This document shows positions 9,022-20,514 of a stretch of DNA of 64,000 nt, piece after piece. The stretch comes from Lachnospiraceae bacterium (GTDB taxonomy: Bacteria; Bacillota; Clostridia; Lachnospirales; Lachnospiraceae). A model generated the notes under the pieces. It made no database searches. It had not been told where the DNA came from and saw only the letters and a list, made by a program, of their open reading frames with translations. The first letter of the stretch is position 1. The number at the start of each line of letters is the position of its first letter. Position numbers and translations under genes: made by a program. Location of the stretch: positions 1 through 64,000 of the forward strand of contig JAQXTA010000044.1 of the NCBI GenBank assembly GCA_029219245.1, in the 5' to 3' direction.

Positions 9022-10206
9022 ATGATAGTACAGAAATATAAGGATATGTTACAGGGAAAATCGGTTATAAGACAGCTATCGGAGTTTGCAACTGCCAGAG
9101 GGGCAGAAATCGGCTATGAAAATGTATTTGATTACAGTCTTGGAAATCCGTCGGTTCCGACACCGCAGAAATTTACGGATACCATGATTGATATGCTGCA
9201 GCACCGTAACCCGATGGAGCTGCATGGCTACAGTCAGAGCCTTGGTATTCCGGCTGTCAGAGAGAAAGTGGCGGCATCCCTAAATAAGCGTTTTGACATG
9301 AATTACACCGGGAACCATATTTTTATGACCACTGGGGCAGCAGGTGCCATTGCCCATGCAATTCGCTGTGTGACACAGCCGGGCGATGAAATCCTGACCT
9401 TTGCTCCCTATTTCCCGGAATATCAGCCTTATATCAATCTGACAGGAGCTGTATTGAAAGTGGTGCCTGCAAATGTGGAAGATTTTCAGATTAATTTTGA
9501 AGCGTTTGAAGAAATGCTGACGGATAAGGTAATGGCAGTTTTGATTAATACACCCAATAATCCGTCGGGTATTGTCTATACAACAGAAACCATAAAAAAA
9601 TTAGCGGCACTGTTGACAGAGAAATCCAAAGAATATGGACACGATATTTTCCTTATTTCCGATGAACCATATCGTGAAATTGTTTTCGCGGGAACAGATG
9701 CTCCATATGTGTCAAAATTTTATCCTAATACCTTATCCTGCTATTCTTTCTCCAAATCCTTATCTCTGCCGGGCGAAAGAATTGGCTATATTGCTGTGAA
9801 TCCGACATGTACGGATGCGGAGTATATTACCAGCATGTGTGGACAGATTTCCAGAGGAACCGGGCATAACTGTCCGCCGTCCATTATTCAGTTAGCGGTA
9901 GCAGAGGTTCTGGATTTAACATCGGATTTATCCGTATACGAAAGGAATATGAACATATTATATAAAGAACTGACAGAACTTGGATTTGAATGTGTAAAAC
10001 CGGGCGGTACCTTCTATATGTTCCCGAAGGCGATGGAAGAGGATGCAATTGCTTTTAGTGAAAAGGCGAAAAAATATGACCTGATTCTGGTACCGAGTGA
10101 CAGTTTTGGGGTGCCGGGATATTTCCGACTGGCATACTGCATTGATACCGAGAAGGTGGAACGTTCTCTGGAGGCATTCCGTAAATTTGTGAAAGCAGAA
10201 TACTAA
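9022..10206 (+). CDS. PLP-dependent aminotransferase, class I/II
   Basis: A 394-residue fold-type I aminotransferase. The cofactor lysine lies in SFSKSLSLPGERIGY; NTPNNPSGIV and ISDEPYREIVF carry the Asn and Asp-x-x-Tyr residues that bind PLP, and the C-terminal FRLAYCID supplies the substrate-carboxylate Arg. Closest in style to the AspB/AlaT group, but the amino acid used cannot be decided from motifs. It begins 70 bp after the alpha-galactosidase gene and may be part of the same transcript. No terminator was seen between them. Confidence 0.88.
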   Translation: MIVQKYKDMLQGKSVIRQLSEFATARGAEIGYENVFDYSLGNPSVPTPQKFTDTMIDMLQHRNPMELHGYSQSLGIPAVREKVAASLNKRFDMNYTGNHIFMTTGAAGAIAHAIRCVTQPGDEILTFAPYFPEYQPYINLTGAVLKVVPANVEDFQINFEAFEEMLTDKVMAVLINTPNNPSGIVYTTETIKKLAALLTEKSKEYGHDIFLISDEPYREIVFAGTDAPYVSKFYPNTLSCYSFSKSLSLPGERIGYIAVNPTCTDAEYITSMCGQISRGTGHNCPPSIIQLAVAEVLDLTSDLSVYERNMNILYKELTELGFECVKPGGTFYMFPKAMEEDAIAFSEKAKKYDLILVPSDSFGVPGYFRLAYCIDTEKVERSLEAFRKFVKAEY

Positions 10207-10243
10207 ACAGGAATATAAATATAGAAAAGAAAGAGGGAATTGG

Positions 10244-11095
10244 ATGTATCAGGCAGGACTTGTATTAGAAGGCGGCGGTATGAAAGGAATCTATACGGCA
10301 GGAGTTCTGGATTTTTTTCTGGATAAAGATATCATGTTTTCTGACTGCTATGGCGTGTCCGCCGGAGCATGTACTATGTGCAGTTATCTTTCCAGACAGA
10401 AAAAGAGAGCATACCGTGTTAATGTAAACTATCTGGATCAGAAAGCATATTGCAGTGTCTCAAGTCTGTTGACAACAGGTGATATTTTTGGAGTGGATAT
10501 GTGTTACGGATTGATTCCCGATTATCTGGATCCGTATGATTTTGAAGCGTTTGAAAAATATGAAGGACGGGCATATGCAGTGGTAACAAATATCCGGACA
10601 GGCGAACCGGAGTATATGTTGCTGAAGGATATGCATAAAGATATTCTTGCGGTGAGGGCTTCCAGTTCCATGCCATTGGTATCCAGAAATGTAAAGATCG
10701 GTAACGAATTCTATTTGGATGGGGGTATATCGGACTCTATTCCAATCAGGCGTTCTATACAGGATGGCAATACGAAAAACGTAATTGTTATGACAAAGGA
10801 AGAAGGATATGTCCGGAAACCCATAGGAAAGGAACTTGCACTTATGAAACTGCGCTATGCAGGATATCCTAAGGTTTACGAACGGATGAGGGAGAGACAT
10901 CTTCATTATAATAATACAGTGCAGTTTATTGAGGAACAGAGGCAGCAGGGTAAGGTGTTTGTGATTCGCCCCAAACATGTCAGCAACGTTGGCAGAGTAG
11001 AAAAGGATAAAGCCAAATTAGATGCATTATATGAAGAAGGCTATCGGGATGCGGAAAGCTGCTATATGGAGTTGCTGGAATATCTGGAACAATAG
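10244..11095 (+). CDS. Patatin-like phospholipase family protein
   Basis: A 283-residue hydrolase of the patatin/RssA-YjjU group. The glycine-rich oxyanion loop LEGGGMKGIYTAG starts at residue 8, the nucleophile serine lies in GVSAG (about 45), and the catalytic Asp lies in DGGISDSIP (about 163). Such enzymes form a Ser-Asp dyad and cleave acyl esters of lipids; the substrate here is unknown. No signal peptide is visible. AGAGGG precedes the start by seven bases, and the gene follows the aminotransferase by 37 bp. Confidence 0.9.
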   Translation: MYQAGLVLEGGGMKGIYTAGVLDFFLDKDIMFSDCYGVSAGACTMCSYLSRQKKRAYRVNVNYLDQKAYCSVSSLLTTGDIFGVDMCYGLIPDYLDPYDFEAFEKYEGRAYAVVTNIRTGEPEYMLLKDMHKDILAVRASSSMPLVSRNVKIGNEFYLDGGISDSIPIRRSIQDGNTKNVIVMTKEEGYVRKPIGKELALMKLRYAGYPKVYERMRERHLHYNNTVQFIEEQRQQGKVFVIRPKHVSNVGRVEKDKAKLDALYEEGYRDAESCYMELLEYLEQ

Positions 11096-11130
11096 AATAA
11101 TGATTCATAAAAAAGGAGAATTTGGAAAAG

Positions 11131-11949
11131 ATGATAGAAATTTTAAAAGCGATATTGTTTGGTATCGTAGAAGGAATTACAGAGTGGCTGCCGATTAGCA
11201 GTACCGGACATATGATATTATTGGATGAATTTGTGAAGCTGGATGTATCGGCAGAATTTTGGGAAATGTTTCTGGTCGTTATACAGCTCGGTGCTATTCT
11301 GGCAGTTGTAGTTCTTTTTTGGAATCAGATTTTCCCGTTTGATCTGAAAAAGAAACCGCATATAAAAAAGGATATCTTTACTTTGTGGTTTAAAATCTTG
11401 GCAGCATGCATTCCGGCAGCCGTTATCGGTCTGGCATTTGATGATGTATTTGATGCCCTGTTTTACAATCCAGGGTGTGTGGCTATTGCACTGATTGTTT
11501 TTGGTATTGCTTTTATTCTAATAGAAAACAGGAATAAGAGTCTGAAACCTCATATTACGGAATTAGGACAGATTACTTATAAAACAGCATTGTTAATTGG
11601 TTTGTTTCAATTAATTGCAGCAATTTTCCCTGGAACTTCCCGTTCCGGTGCTACAATCGTAGGGGCGCTTTTGATAGGGGTATCCAGAACGGTAGCAGCA
11701 GAATTTACATTTTTCCTTGCAATTCCGGTTATGCTTGGAGCAAGTTTGTTAAAGATATTAAAATTCGGATTTGCATTTACCGGAATGGAATTAGCAATCC
11801 TGTTTACCGGTATGGTAGTTGCATTCCTGGTATCCGTTATTGTAATCCGTTTTTTGATGGGATACATCAAAAAACACGACTTTAAGGTTTTTGGTTGGTA
11901 CCGTATCATTTTAGGTGCGGTTGTCCTGCTTTATTTTGTATTTTTGTAA
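11131..11949 (+). CDS. uppP: Undecaprenyl-diphosphatase (BacA/UppP)
   Basis: A 272-residue integral membrane phosphatase that recycles undecaprenyl pyrophosphate to the lipid carrier used for peptidoglycan; overexpression in this family gives bacitracin resistance. The conserved EGITEWLPISSTGHM near the N-terminus and the second motif FPGTSRSGATI (about 175) are both complete. About eight membrane helices are predicted. ATG 11131 was preferred to TTG 11122, which sits only three bases from AAGGAG; the ATG start also matches the usual family N-terminus. Confidence 0.96.
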   Translation: MIEILKAILFGIVEGITEWLPISSTGHMILLDEFVKLDVSAEFWEMFLVVIQLGAILAVVVLFWNQIFPFDLKKKPHIKKDIFTLWFKILAACIPAAVIGLAFDDVFDALFYNPGCVAIALIVFGIAFILIENRNKSLKPHITELGQITYKTALLIGLFQLIAAIFPGTSRSGATIVGALLIGVSRTVAAEFTFFLAIPVMLGASLLKILKFGFAFTGMELAILFTGMVVAFLVSVIVIRFLMGYIKKHDFKVFGWYRIILGAVVLLYFVFL

Positions 11950-12012
11950 TATTTTATTGCATTTCGCATATATTTAGGTAGAAATATCGGTAGATTTGTT
12001 ACAGTTTGTTGG

Positions 12013-12041
12013 TTGACAAGATGATAAGCTTGGGTTAGAAT
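12013..12041 (+). promoter_or_regulatory. Strong promoter of the DUF6465 gene
   Basis: A perfect TTGACA (12013-12018), 17 bp, then TAGAAT (12036-12041). It lies about 94 bp upstream of the start codon and implies strong transcription. Confidence 0.75.
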
Positions 12042-12134
12042 GCTTTCATAATCAGTAGATTATGCGTATTTTTGCGACTAATAAATGTTACTTATAAAGC
12101 GAAAAAAGGTTTGTGTATCGAAAGGAGAACATTC

Positions 12135-12608
12135 ATGGCAGAAGTTAAGAAAACAGCAGTTGTGAAACCGGTTGCCAAGGCAGTAGTTGCTAAAGCAACT
12201 GAAGTGAAAAAGGAAGAAGTTAAGGTAGAAGCAGCACCGGTTGTTAAGGAAGAACCTAAGGCAGCGGAAGTAAAGAAGGAAGCTGTAAAGAAAGAGACCG
12301 TAAAGAAACCGGCCGCTAAAAAAACAACAGCTGCTAAGAAAACCGTAGAAAAGAAAGCACCTGCTAAGAAAGTAGCAGAGAAGAAAGAAGCACCGGCTAA
12401 AAAAGCTGAGAAAGCAACCGTTCACTTACAATTTGCTGGTAAATCTTATACAACAGAAGATCTTGTACAGAGCGCAAAGGATGTCTGGAAATATGATTTA
12501 AATCAGAAACCGGCAGACTTTAAGACTGTTGACCTTTATGTAAAACCGGAAGAGAACGTTGCTTACTATGTTATCAATGGTAATGTAACAGGAAGCTTCT
12601 TTATTTAA
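12135..12608 (+). CDS. Lys/Ala-rich protein with C-terminal DUF6465 domain
   Basis: A 157-residue protein in two parts. Residues 1 to about 95 are low-complexity Lys, Ala, Val and Glu with repeated KKxxAKK and PAKK motifs, resembling the tail of histone H1-like bacterial proteins. Residues about 98-157 form a small folded domain (from VHLQFAGKSY to NGNVTGSFFI) that matches my memory of DUF6465, common in Lachnospiraceae. The basic tail suggests nucleic-acid binding; this is inference. GAAAGGAGAA precedes the ATG. A strong promoter and terminator flank the gene, so it is monocistronic and likely abundant. Confidence 0.8.
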   Translation: MAEVKKTAVVKPVAKAVVAKATEVKKEEVKVEAAPVVKEEPKAAEVKKEAVKKETVKKPAAKKTTAAKKTVEKKAPAKKVAEKKEAPAKKAEKATVHLQFAGKSYTTEDLVQSAKDVWKYDLNQKPADFKTVDLYVKPEENVAYYVINGNVTGSFFI

Positions 12609-12639
12609 AAAAGTAAAAGTTTGAATTGTTTTAGTACAT

Positions 12640-12691
12640 AAAAAACAATCAGTTCTCACAACAATGTGTAACTGATTGTTTTTTTCTTTTT
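12640..12691. terminator. Terminator after the DUF6465 gene
   Basis: Perfect 15-bp arms AAAAAACAATCAGTT (12640-12654) and AACTGATTGTTTTTT (12670-12684) with T-rich flanks on both strands. It isolates the gene from the heat-shock operon. Confidence 0.9.
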
Positions 12692-12734
12692 TATTTTCTT
12701 CATAATTTTTTCACAAATTTTTTTCTATTATATG

Positions 12735-12763
12735 TTGACAACTAAATACCTAAGTGATAACTT
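12735..12763 (+). promoter_or_regulatory. Promoter of the hrcA-grpE-dnaK-dnaJ operon
   Basis: TTGACA (12735-12740), 17 bp, then TAACTT (12758-12763). The start point near 12770 puts CIRCE at the very 5' end of the message, as in other HrcA-controlled operons. Confidence 0.7.
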
Positions 12764-12769
12764 ATCACT
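12753..12769. promoter_or_regulatory. Second dyad overlapping the -10 of the heat-shock promoter
   Basis: AGTGATAA-C-TTATCACT is a perfect 8-bp inverted repeat centred on 12761, covering the -10 box. It is distinct from CIRCE, nine bases downstream. The placement would suit a repressor; I do not recognise the regulator. Confidence 0.4.
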
Positions 12770-12777
12770 AGAAGGTA

Positions 12778-12804
12778 TTAGCACTCTACTGAAATGAGTG
12801 CTAA
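12778..12804. promoter_or_regulatory. CIRCE operator (HrcA binding site)
   Basis: TTAGCACTC-N9-GAGTGCTAA matches the CIRCE consensus exactly. HrcA binds it to repress the heat-shock operon. It ends 17 bp before the hrcA start codon. Confidence 0.98.
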
Positions 12805-12821
12805 TAACAGGAGGAAATGGT

Positions 12822-13844
12822 ATGCAGTTAGATGAAAGAAAATATAAAATATTGCAAGCCATCATCCGGAACTATTTGGAAACGGGAGAACCGGTTGGAA
12901 GCAGGACAATTTCCAAGTATACCGATTTAAATCTCAGTTCCGCAACCATTCGTAATGAAATGGCAGATTTGGAGGAGCTTGGTTATATTTTACAGCCACA
13001 TACTTCTGCCGGACGTATTCCATCGGACAAAGGGTATCGTTTATATGTAGATAAGATGATGGAAGAGAAGGAACGCGAAGTAGAAGAGATGAGAGAAGTT
13101 CTTCTTGAGAAGGAAGACAAGATGGATCATCTTCTGAAACAGGCAGCGAAGCTTCTTGCAAACAATACCGAATATGCAGCAATGGTTTCGGCTCCGCAAT
13201 ATCATCGCAATAAATTGAAGTTTATCCAGCTTTCCCGCGTGGATGTGAATCAGATTCTTGCGGTTATTGTTGTAGAAGGAAATGTAATTAAAAATACCAT
13301 GTTATCGGTATCCGATGAATTGAATGATGAAACACTGCTAAAGCTGAACATTTTATTGAATACGCATTTAAACGGATTGTCTTTAGAAGAAATTAATCTT
13401 GGAATGATATCGGCAATGAAGCAGCAGGCGGGAATCCACAGCGAAATAGTAGCCAATGTGATTGATGCAGTTGCAGAAGCTATTAAAGCGGATGAGGATT
13501 TGGAAATTTACACAAGCGGAGCGAAGAATTTCTTTAAATATCCTGAACTGTCAGACCACGAAAGAGCCAGTGAACTGATTACTACTTTTGAGGAGAAACA
13601 GATATTAAATGAATTGGTTCAGGAAAATCTTGCCGATGAAAATACAGGAATTCAGGTCTATATCGGTAATGAGACACCAATTCGGGGGATGAATGACTGC
13701 AGCGTGGTTACCGCTACTTATGAACTGGATGAAGGAATGAAGGGAACCATTGGTATCATCGGACCGAAACGTATGGATTATGAGAAAGTTGTAAATAATT
13801 TAAAAATGTTAAAAAGCCAGTTGGATGATTTGTATAAGAAGTAA
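12822..13844 (+). CDS. hrcA: Heat-inducible transcription repressor HrcA
   Basis: A 340-residue repressor that binds CIRCE and needs GroEL for activity. The N-terminal winged helix (residues 1-80) contains GEPVGSRTISK and SSATIRNEMADLEELGY; the rest is the inserted dimerisation region and GAF-like core. ATG 12822 has CAGGAGG upstream and gives the usual family N-terminus; a GTG at 12798 would lie inside CIRCE. First gene of hrcA-grpE-dnaK-dnaJ, with a perfect CIRCE just before it, so it represses itself and the chaperones. Confidence 0.97.
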   Translation: MQLDERKYKILQAIIRNYLETGEPVGSRTISKYTDLNLSSATIRNEMADLEELGYILQPHTSAGRIPSDKGYRLYVDKMMEEKEREVEEMREVLLEKEDKMDHLLKQAAKLLANNTEYAAMVSAPQYHRNKLKFIQLSRVDVNQILAVIVVEGNVIKNTMLSVSDELNDETLLKLNILLNTHLNGLSLEEINLGMISAMKQQAGIHSEIVANVIDAVAEAIKADEDLEIYTSGAKNFFKYPELSDHERASELITTFEEKQILNELVQENLADENTGIQVYIGNETPIRGMNDCSVVTATYELDEGMKGTIGIIGPKRMDYEKVVNNLKMLKSQLDDLYKK

Positions 13845-13890
13845 ATATAGAGGCTGATGAGAGTTTTATATAAAGAAAGGGATGATAATC

Positions 13891-16451
<2,561 letters not shown>

Positions 16452-16459
16452 GGTGAAAA

Positions 16460-16534
16460 GAAGTTCTAAGGTGCCGGAATACGGCACCTAAGGACTTCTA
16501 TGTTTCGTCCGAAGGAAATTGTCTGAGCAATTTC
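16460..16534 (+). other. Two intercistronic hairpins between dnaK and dnaJ
   Basis: The first is an 18-bp imperfect stem with the core AGGTGCCG-GAATA-CGGCACCT (about 16469-16489). The second is GAAATTG-TCTGAG-CAATTTC (16515-16534). Neither is followed by a good T tract, so they look like RNA processing, stability or partial-termination elements. Confidence 0.55.
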
Positions 16535-16570
16535 TTCCCGAGGTTGAGAATAGATAGAAAGGTTACGATT

Positions 16571-17740
16571 ATGGCAGAACAAAAAAGAGATTATTATGAG
16601 GTTCTCGGTGTAGATAAAAACGCTGATGATGCAGCGCTGAAAAAAGCATATAGAGTTCTGGCTAAAAAATATCATCCCGATATGAATCCCGGGGATGCAG
16701 AAGCAGAGAAAAAATTCAAAGAGGCATCGGAAGCATATGCGGTACTGAGCGATCCTGAAAAAAGACGTCAGTATGATCAATATGGTCATGCTGCATTTGA
16801 AGGCGGAGCAGGTGGCGGCGGCTTTGGCGGCTTTGATTTTAACAGTGCAGATTTCAGTGATATTTTCGGCGATATTTTTGGAGATTTCTTCGGTGGTGGT
16901 CGTCGCAGCGGCGGCAGGAGCAACGGACCGATGAAGGGTGCCAATATTCGTACCAGCGTGCGAATTACCTTTGAAGAGGCAGTTTTCGGCACAGAAAAGG
17001 AAATAGAACTTACTTTGAAGGATGAATGTAAGACCTGTCATGGAAGTGGTGCAAAACAGGGAACCAGCCCGGAAACGTGTACAAAATGTGGTGGTAAAGG
17101 GCAGGTAGTATTTACACAGCAGTCTTTCTTTGGAACGGTCAGAAATGTACAGACCTGTCCGGATTGCCATGGAACCGGTAAGGTCATTAAGGAAAAATGT
17201 CCGGATTGTCATGGAACCGGTTATATTGCAAATAAGAAGAAAATTCAGGTATCGATTCCTGCGGGAATTGACAATGGACAGAGTGTCAGAATTCGTGATA
17301 AAGGAGAGCCGGGAAGCAACGGCGGACCGAGAGGAGATTTACTGGTAGAGGTAATCGTAGGACGGCATCCTATTTTCCAGAGACAGGACTACAATATTTA
17401 TTCAACCGTACCAATGTCATTTGCGGTAGCGGCACTTGGCGGCGAGATTATGATTGACACAGTAGATGGCAAGGTTATTTATGATGTGAAACCGGGTACT
17501 CAGACTGATACCAAAGTCCGTTTAAAGGGCAAAGGTGTTCCGTCCCTTCGCAATAAAGAAGTGCGAGGTGACCATTATGTTACTCTGGTAGTCCAGGTAC
17601 CGGATAAGTTGTCCCATGAGGCAAAAGAACTCTTAAAGCAATTTGATGAACATACCGGGGATACTTTGAATGCCGTAAAACAGGCAGGAGCCGGTACAAC
17701 AGAGGAACCGAAGGGCAAAAAGAAATTTTGGAAACAGTAA
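16571..17740 (+). CDS. dnaJ: Chaperone DnaJ (Hsp40, type I)
   Basis: A 389-residue co-chaperone that delivers substrates to DnaK and stimulates its ATPase. It has the J domain (residues 5-70) with HPD in [10 protein letters not shown], a Gly/Phe-rich linker (about 75-120), four CxxCxGxG zinc repeats ([16 protein letters not shown], and two of CPDCHGTG) and the C-terminal substrate domain. ATG 16571 follows AAAGG by eight bases and gives the standard [14 protein letters not shown] start; an upstream in-frame ATG at 16544 has no binding site. Last gene of the operon; a terminator follows. Confidence 0.98.
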   Translation: MAEQKRDYYEVLGVDKNADDAALKKAYRVLAKKYHPDMNPGDAEAEKKFKEASEAYAVLSDPEKRRQYDQYGHAAFEGGAGGGGFGGFDFNSADFSDIFGDIFGDFFGGGRRSGGRSNGPMKGANIRTSVRITFEEAVFGTEKEIELTLKDECKTCHGSGAKQGTSPETCTKCGGKGQVVFTQQSFFGTVRNVQTCPDCHGTGKVIKEKCPDCHGTGYIANKKKIQVSIPAGIDNGQSVRIRDKGEPGSNGGPRGDLLVEVIVGRHPIFQRQDYNIYSTVPMSFAVAALGGEIMIDTVDGKVIYDVKPGTQTDTKVRLKGKGVPSLRNKEVRGDHYVTLVVQVPDKLSHEAKELLKQFDEHTGDTLNAVKQAGAGTTEEPKGKKKFWKQ

Positions 17741-17776
17741 GTAGGAAGCAGTCCTATAAAATGTGGATTAAGAATC

Positions 17777-17817
17777 AGACCTATTTAGAAAAAAATCTAA
17801 ATAGGTCTTGTTTTTTA
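17777..17817 (+). terminator. Terminator of the heat-shock operon
   Basis: AGACCTATTTAGA (17777-17789) and TCTAAATAGGTCT (17796-17808) pair over 13 bp, then TGTTTTTT. The stem contains the ATTTAGA half-site that recurs in the operator at 17838-17857. Confidence 0.9.
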
Positions 17818-17857
17818 TAATCCATGTGATAAAATGTATTTAGAAAATCTTCTAAAT
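17808..17857 (+). promoter_or_regulatory. Promoter and operator of the SdpR-like operon
   Basis: TTGTTT (17808-17813), 16 bp, TAAAAT (17830-17835) is a plausible promoter. Immediately downstream, ATTTAGAA-AATC-TTCTAAAT (17838-17857) is a perfect 8-bp dyad, well placed for repression at the transcription start by the ArsR-type regulator encoded next. Confidence 0.6.
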
Positions 17858-17907
17858 AGTTGTGGGTATGCAATAAAAAAGAAAAGAAGATAAAGTGAGG
17901 TAGGTAG

Positions 17908-18186
17908 ATGGCATTTGCAGATACTTTTAAAGCATTGTCCGATCCGGTCAGGAGAGAAATACTTATGCTGCTCCGTTCTGGGAAAATGTCGGCGGGAGAG
18001 ATTGCGGAGCATTTTGATATGACAAATGCAACGGTTTCCTATCATTTGTCACAACTGGAAAAAGCAGACCTGGTATTTAAAAATAAATATAAAAATTATA
18101 TATATTATGAATTAAATACATCCATTTTTGAAGAGATTATGCTATGGTTTTCACAATTTAGGAGTGAAGAAACGAAGGAGGATTAA
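17908..18186 (+). CDS. SdpR-like ArsR-family transcriptional repressor
   Basis: A 92-residue winged-helix protein. The ArsR/SdpR pattern is clear: FKALSDPVRREILMLLRSG, then a recognition helix region NATVSYHLSQLEKADLV and a beta wing ending YIYYELN. No metal-binding cysteines are present, in line with autorepressors of the SdpR type rather than metal sensors. It begins a four-gene operon with an ABC ATPase (2-bp gap), a permease and an SdpI-like protein. The dyad at 17838-17857 is its likely operator. The signal it senses is unknown. Confidence 0.85.
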   Translation: MAFADTFKALSDPVRREILMLLRSGKMSAGEIAEHFDMTNATVSYHLSQLEKADLVFKNKYKNYIYYELNTSIFEEIMLWFSQFRSEETKED

Positions 18187-18188
18187 AT

Positions 18189-18914
18189 ATGCTTACGATT
18201 CAAAATCTGACAAAACATTATAAAGGAAGCCATAAAGGGATTACCAATCTTACACTGGAGATTGAAGCAGGAGATATCTATGGATTTATTGGGCACAACG
18301 GAGCGGGCAAGACCACTACCATTAAGTGTATTGCCGGTATCCATGGATTTGATGAAGGGGAAATATGGATCGATGGTTTATCGGTAAAAACAGATCCCTT
18401 TGCATGCAAACAAAGGCTCGCCTATATACCGGATAATCCGGATTTGTATGAATATATGACAGGAATCCAATACTTGAATTTTATTGCGGATATTTTCAGG
18501 GTATCGGCAGCAGAACGGGAAGCTCGGATACAGAAATATGCAGATGCTTTTGATATTACAGCATCCCTGGGGGACTTAATTTCTTCTTATTCGCATGGAA
18601 TGAAGCAGAAGCTTGCCATTATTTCTGCGCTGGTGCACAAACCGAAGCTGTTGATTCTGGATGAACCTTTTGTGGGATTGGATCCCAAAGCATCCGTTGC
18701 TTTAAAAGAAATCATGCACCAGATTTGCGAAGATGGGGGAGCGATTTTTTTCTCCACGCATGTGCTGGATGTAGCAGAGAAACTCTGCAATAAGGTTGCT
18801 ATTATAAAAGACGGCAAGTTAATTGCATCTGGTGATATGGACAAAATGGTAACGGAAGGGACAACATTGGAATCCATTTTCATGGAGGTGGTTCGTGATG
18901 ATAAGACAGATTAA
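18189..18914 (+). CDS. ABC transporter ATP-binding protein
   Basis: A 241-residue ATPase of the ABC-2 exporter type. Walker A is GHNGAGKTTTIK (about 37-48), the signature region reads SYSHGMKQKLAI, so the usual LSGGQ is replaced by SYSHG, and Walker B is LLILDEPFVGLD, followed by the switch-loop His in FFSTHVLD. It pairs with the permease encoded downstream, which overlaps its 3' end by 17 bp. In context with an SdpI-like gene it may take part in antimicrobial-peptide tolerance or export; this is inference. Confidence 0.9.
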   Translation: MLTIQNLTKHYKGSHKGITNLTLEIEAGDIYGFIGHNGAGKTTTIKCIAGIHGFDEGEIWIDGLSVKTDPFACKQRLAYIPDNPDLYEYMTGIQYLNFIADIFRVSAAEREARIQKYADAFDITASLGDLISSYSHGMKQKLAIISALVHKPKLLILDEPFVGLDPKASVALKEIMHQICEDGGAIFFSTHVLDVAEKLCNKVAIIKDGKLIASGDMDKMVTEGTTLESIFMEVVRDDKTD

Positions 18915-20487
18915 GATTTTAACCAAAGCGCAATTATGTAATTTCTTAAATATCAATATATTTCGCTATACAAAGGATAAAAAGAAAAAAAGAAATGTAG
19001 TTTCTGTAGGCACAGGATGGCTTATGCTGATTGCCATGTTGTGTTTTTATGTTGGAGCATTTTCTTATGGGTATCATAAAATAGGCATGGGTCAGGTAAT
19101 CCCCATGTATTTGATTATGATTTCCGGTATTCTTATCCTGTTTTTTGGCATATTTAAAGCCGGCAGTGTTATCTTTCAACAAAATTTTTATGAAATATTA
19201 TGCTCGCTTCCTGTCTCACAGACAGCCATTGTAATCAGCCGTTTCCTGAGCATGTATTTGGGAAATGTTATTCTTTCTCTGGCAGTTATGCTTCCGGGAA
19301 TAGCCGTCTATGGTTGTTTTTATCATCCGGGGATTGGTTTTTACATTGTGGGGATACTTGGCACCTTGTTTATTCCGCTTCTTCCGATGACAGTTGCAAC
19401 CTTGTTTGGTGCGCTGATTACAGGTATTTCTGCCAGAATGAAACACAAAAGTCTGGTAGCAACGACTCTTTCTCTTTTGCTGGTGATTGGTATTATGGTG
19501 TTTAGTCAGATGCTTCCCGGAGTAGAGAAAACCATAACAGAGGAAATGCTTGCAAATTTTTCAGAAGTTCTAAGTAATATGATTGCAAAGATATATCCTC
19601 CCGCACTCTGGCTTGGGAATGCGATGACAGAGGGAAACATTTTACAGGGAATATTGTATTTCGGCGTATCCATTGTGGTATTTGCCGTTATGGTGGTTTT
19701 GGTGGCAGGACATTTCCACAGCATTTGCCAGAGCCTTTTCAGTACATCTGCAAAACATAATTACCGGATGAAGGCGATGAAAACAGATACTGCTTTGATG
19801 GCTCTCTATCGTAAGGAAGTAAAACGATACTTTGCATCCACCATTTATACGGTGAATACGATTATTGGACCGATTATGATGGTATTGCTGGCGATGGGAA
19901 TCCTGATTACCGGAGTGGATAAGATAGAAAGCGCCTTGCCGCTACAGGGTGGCATTACCGGATTGGTGCCGTTCGTACTGGCGGCAACCGCATGTATTAT
20001 GACGACGACCGCCACCTCTGTTTCTATGGAAGGAAAACAGTGGTGGATTCTCCAGAGTCTTCCGGTTGAACCCAAGACGGTATTTGACAGCAAAATTCTG
20101 CTAAATCTGACTATCATAGCACCCTTTTATGTAGTAGCGGAAGGATTGATTATTGTTGCATTAAAACCGGCTTTGCCGGATTTGCTATGGCTGTTGCTTC
20201 TACCTATTGTTTTTATTTTGTTTGCATGTGTCTTTGGAATTACGGTTAATTTACACTTGCCGGTACTTCAGTGGGACAATGAAGTTACGATTGTAAAACA
20301 GAGTGCATCTGCCATGATTGGCGGACTGGGAGGCTGCCTGGTTATCATCTTATGTGCGGTTCCGGTTGTATTTGTGACAGGATTGGCAGAGGAAATTGTA
20401 AAGTTGGTGATAGCTGTTATCATTATAGGAATCACGATTGTTTTGTATAAGAAGAATGCCAAAATGGATTTGGCGAAAATAGAATAG
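18898..20487 (+). CDS. ABC transporter permease, large ABC-2-like
   Basis: A 529-residue membrane protein with about twelve hydrophobic segments: a cluster from residue 40 to 240 and another from 320 to 525, with a soluble patch near 270-310. It looks like two ABC-2-type halves in one chain. No family-specific substrate motif was recognised. GGAGG lies nine bases before ATG 18898 and six before an adjacent in-frame GTG at 18895, so the exact start is uncertain by one codon. Partner of the ATPase just upstream. Confidence 0.82.
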   Translation: MIRQIKILTKAQLCNFLNINIFRYTKDKKKKRNVVSVGTGWLMLIAMLCFYVGAFSYGYHKIGMGQVIPMYLIMISGILILFFGIFKAGSVIFQQNFYEILCSLPVSQTAIVISRFLSMYLGNVILSLAVMLPGIAVYGCFYHPGIGFYIVGILGTLFIPLLPMTVATLFGALITGISARMKHKSLVATTLSLLLVIGIMVFSQMLPGVEKTITEEMLANFSEVLSNMIAKIYPPALWLGNAMTEGNILQGILYFGVSIVVFAVMVVLVAGHFHSICQSLFSTSAKHNYRMKAMKTDTALMALYRKEVKRYFASTIYTVNTIIGPIMMVLLAMGILITGVDKIESALPLQGGITGLVPFVLAATACIMTTTATSVSMEGKQWWILQSLPVEPKTVFDSKILLNLTIIAPFYVVAEGLIIVALKPALPDLLWLLLLPIVFILFACVFGITVNLHLPVLQWDNEVTIVKQSASAMIGGLGGCLVIILCAVPVVFVTGLAEEIVKLVIAVIIIGITIVLYKKNAKMDLAKIE

Positions 20488-20514
20488 ATGAAAATAAAAC
20501 AAGTGGAGGAAAAT

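Noticed and set aside
12078-12425. Cys/Phe-rich minus-strand frame opposite the Lys-rich gene
   Set aside because: Composition is what antisense of Lys/Ala codons gives; the plus-strand gene has promoter, binding site and terminator.
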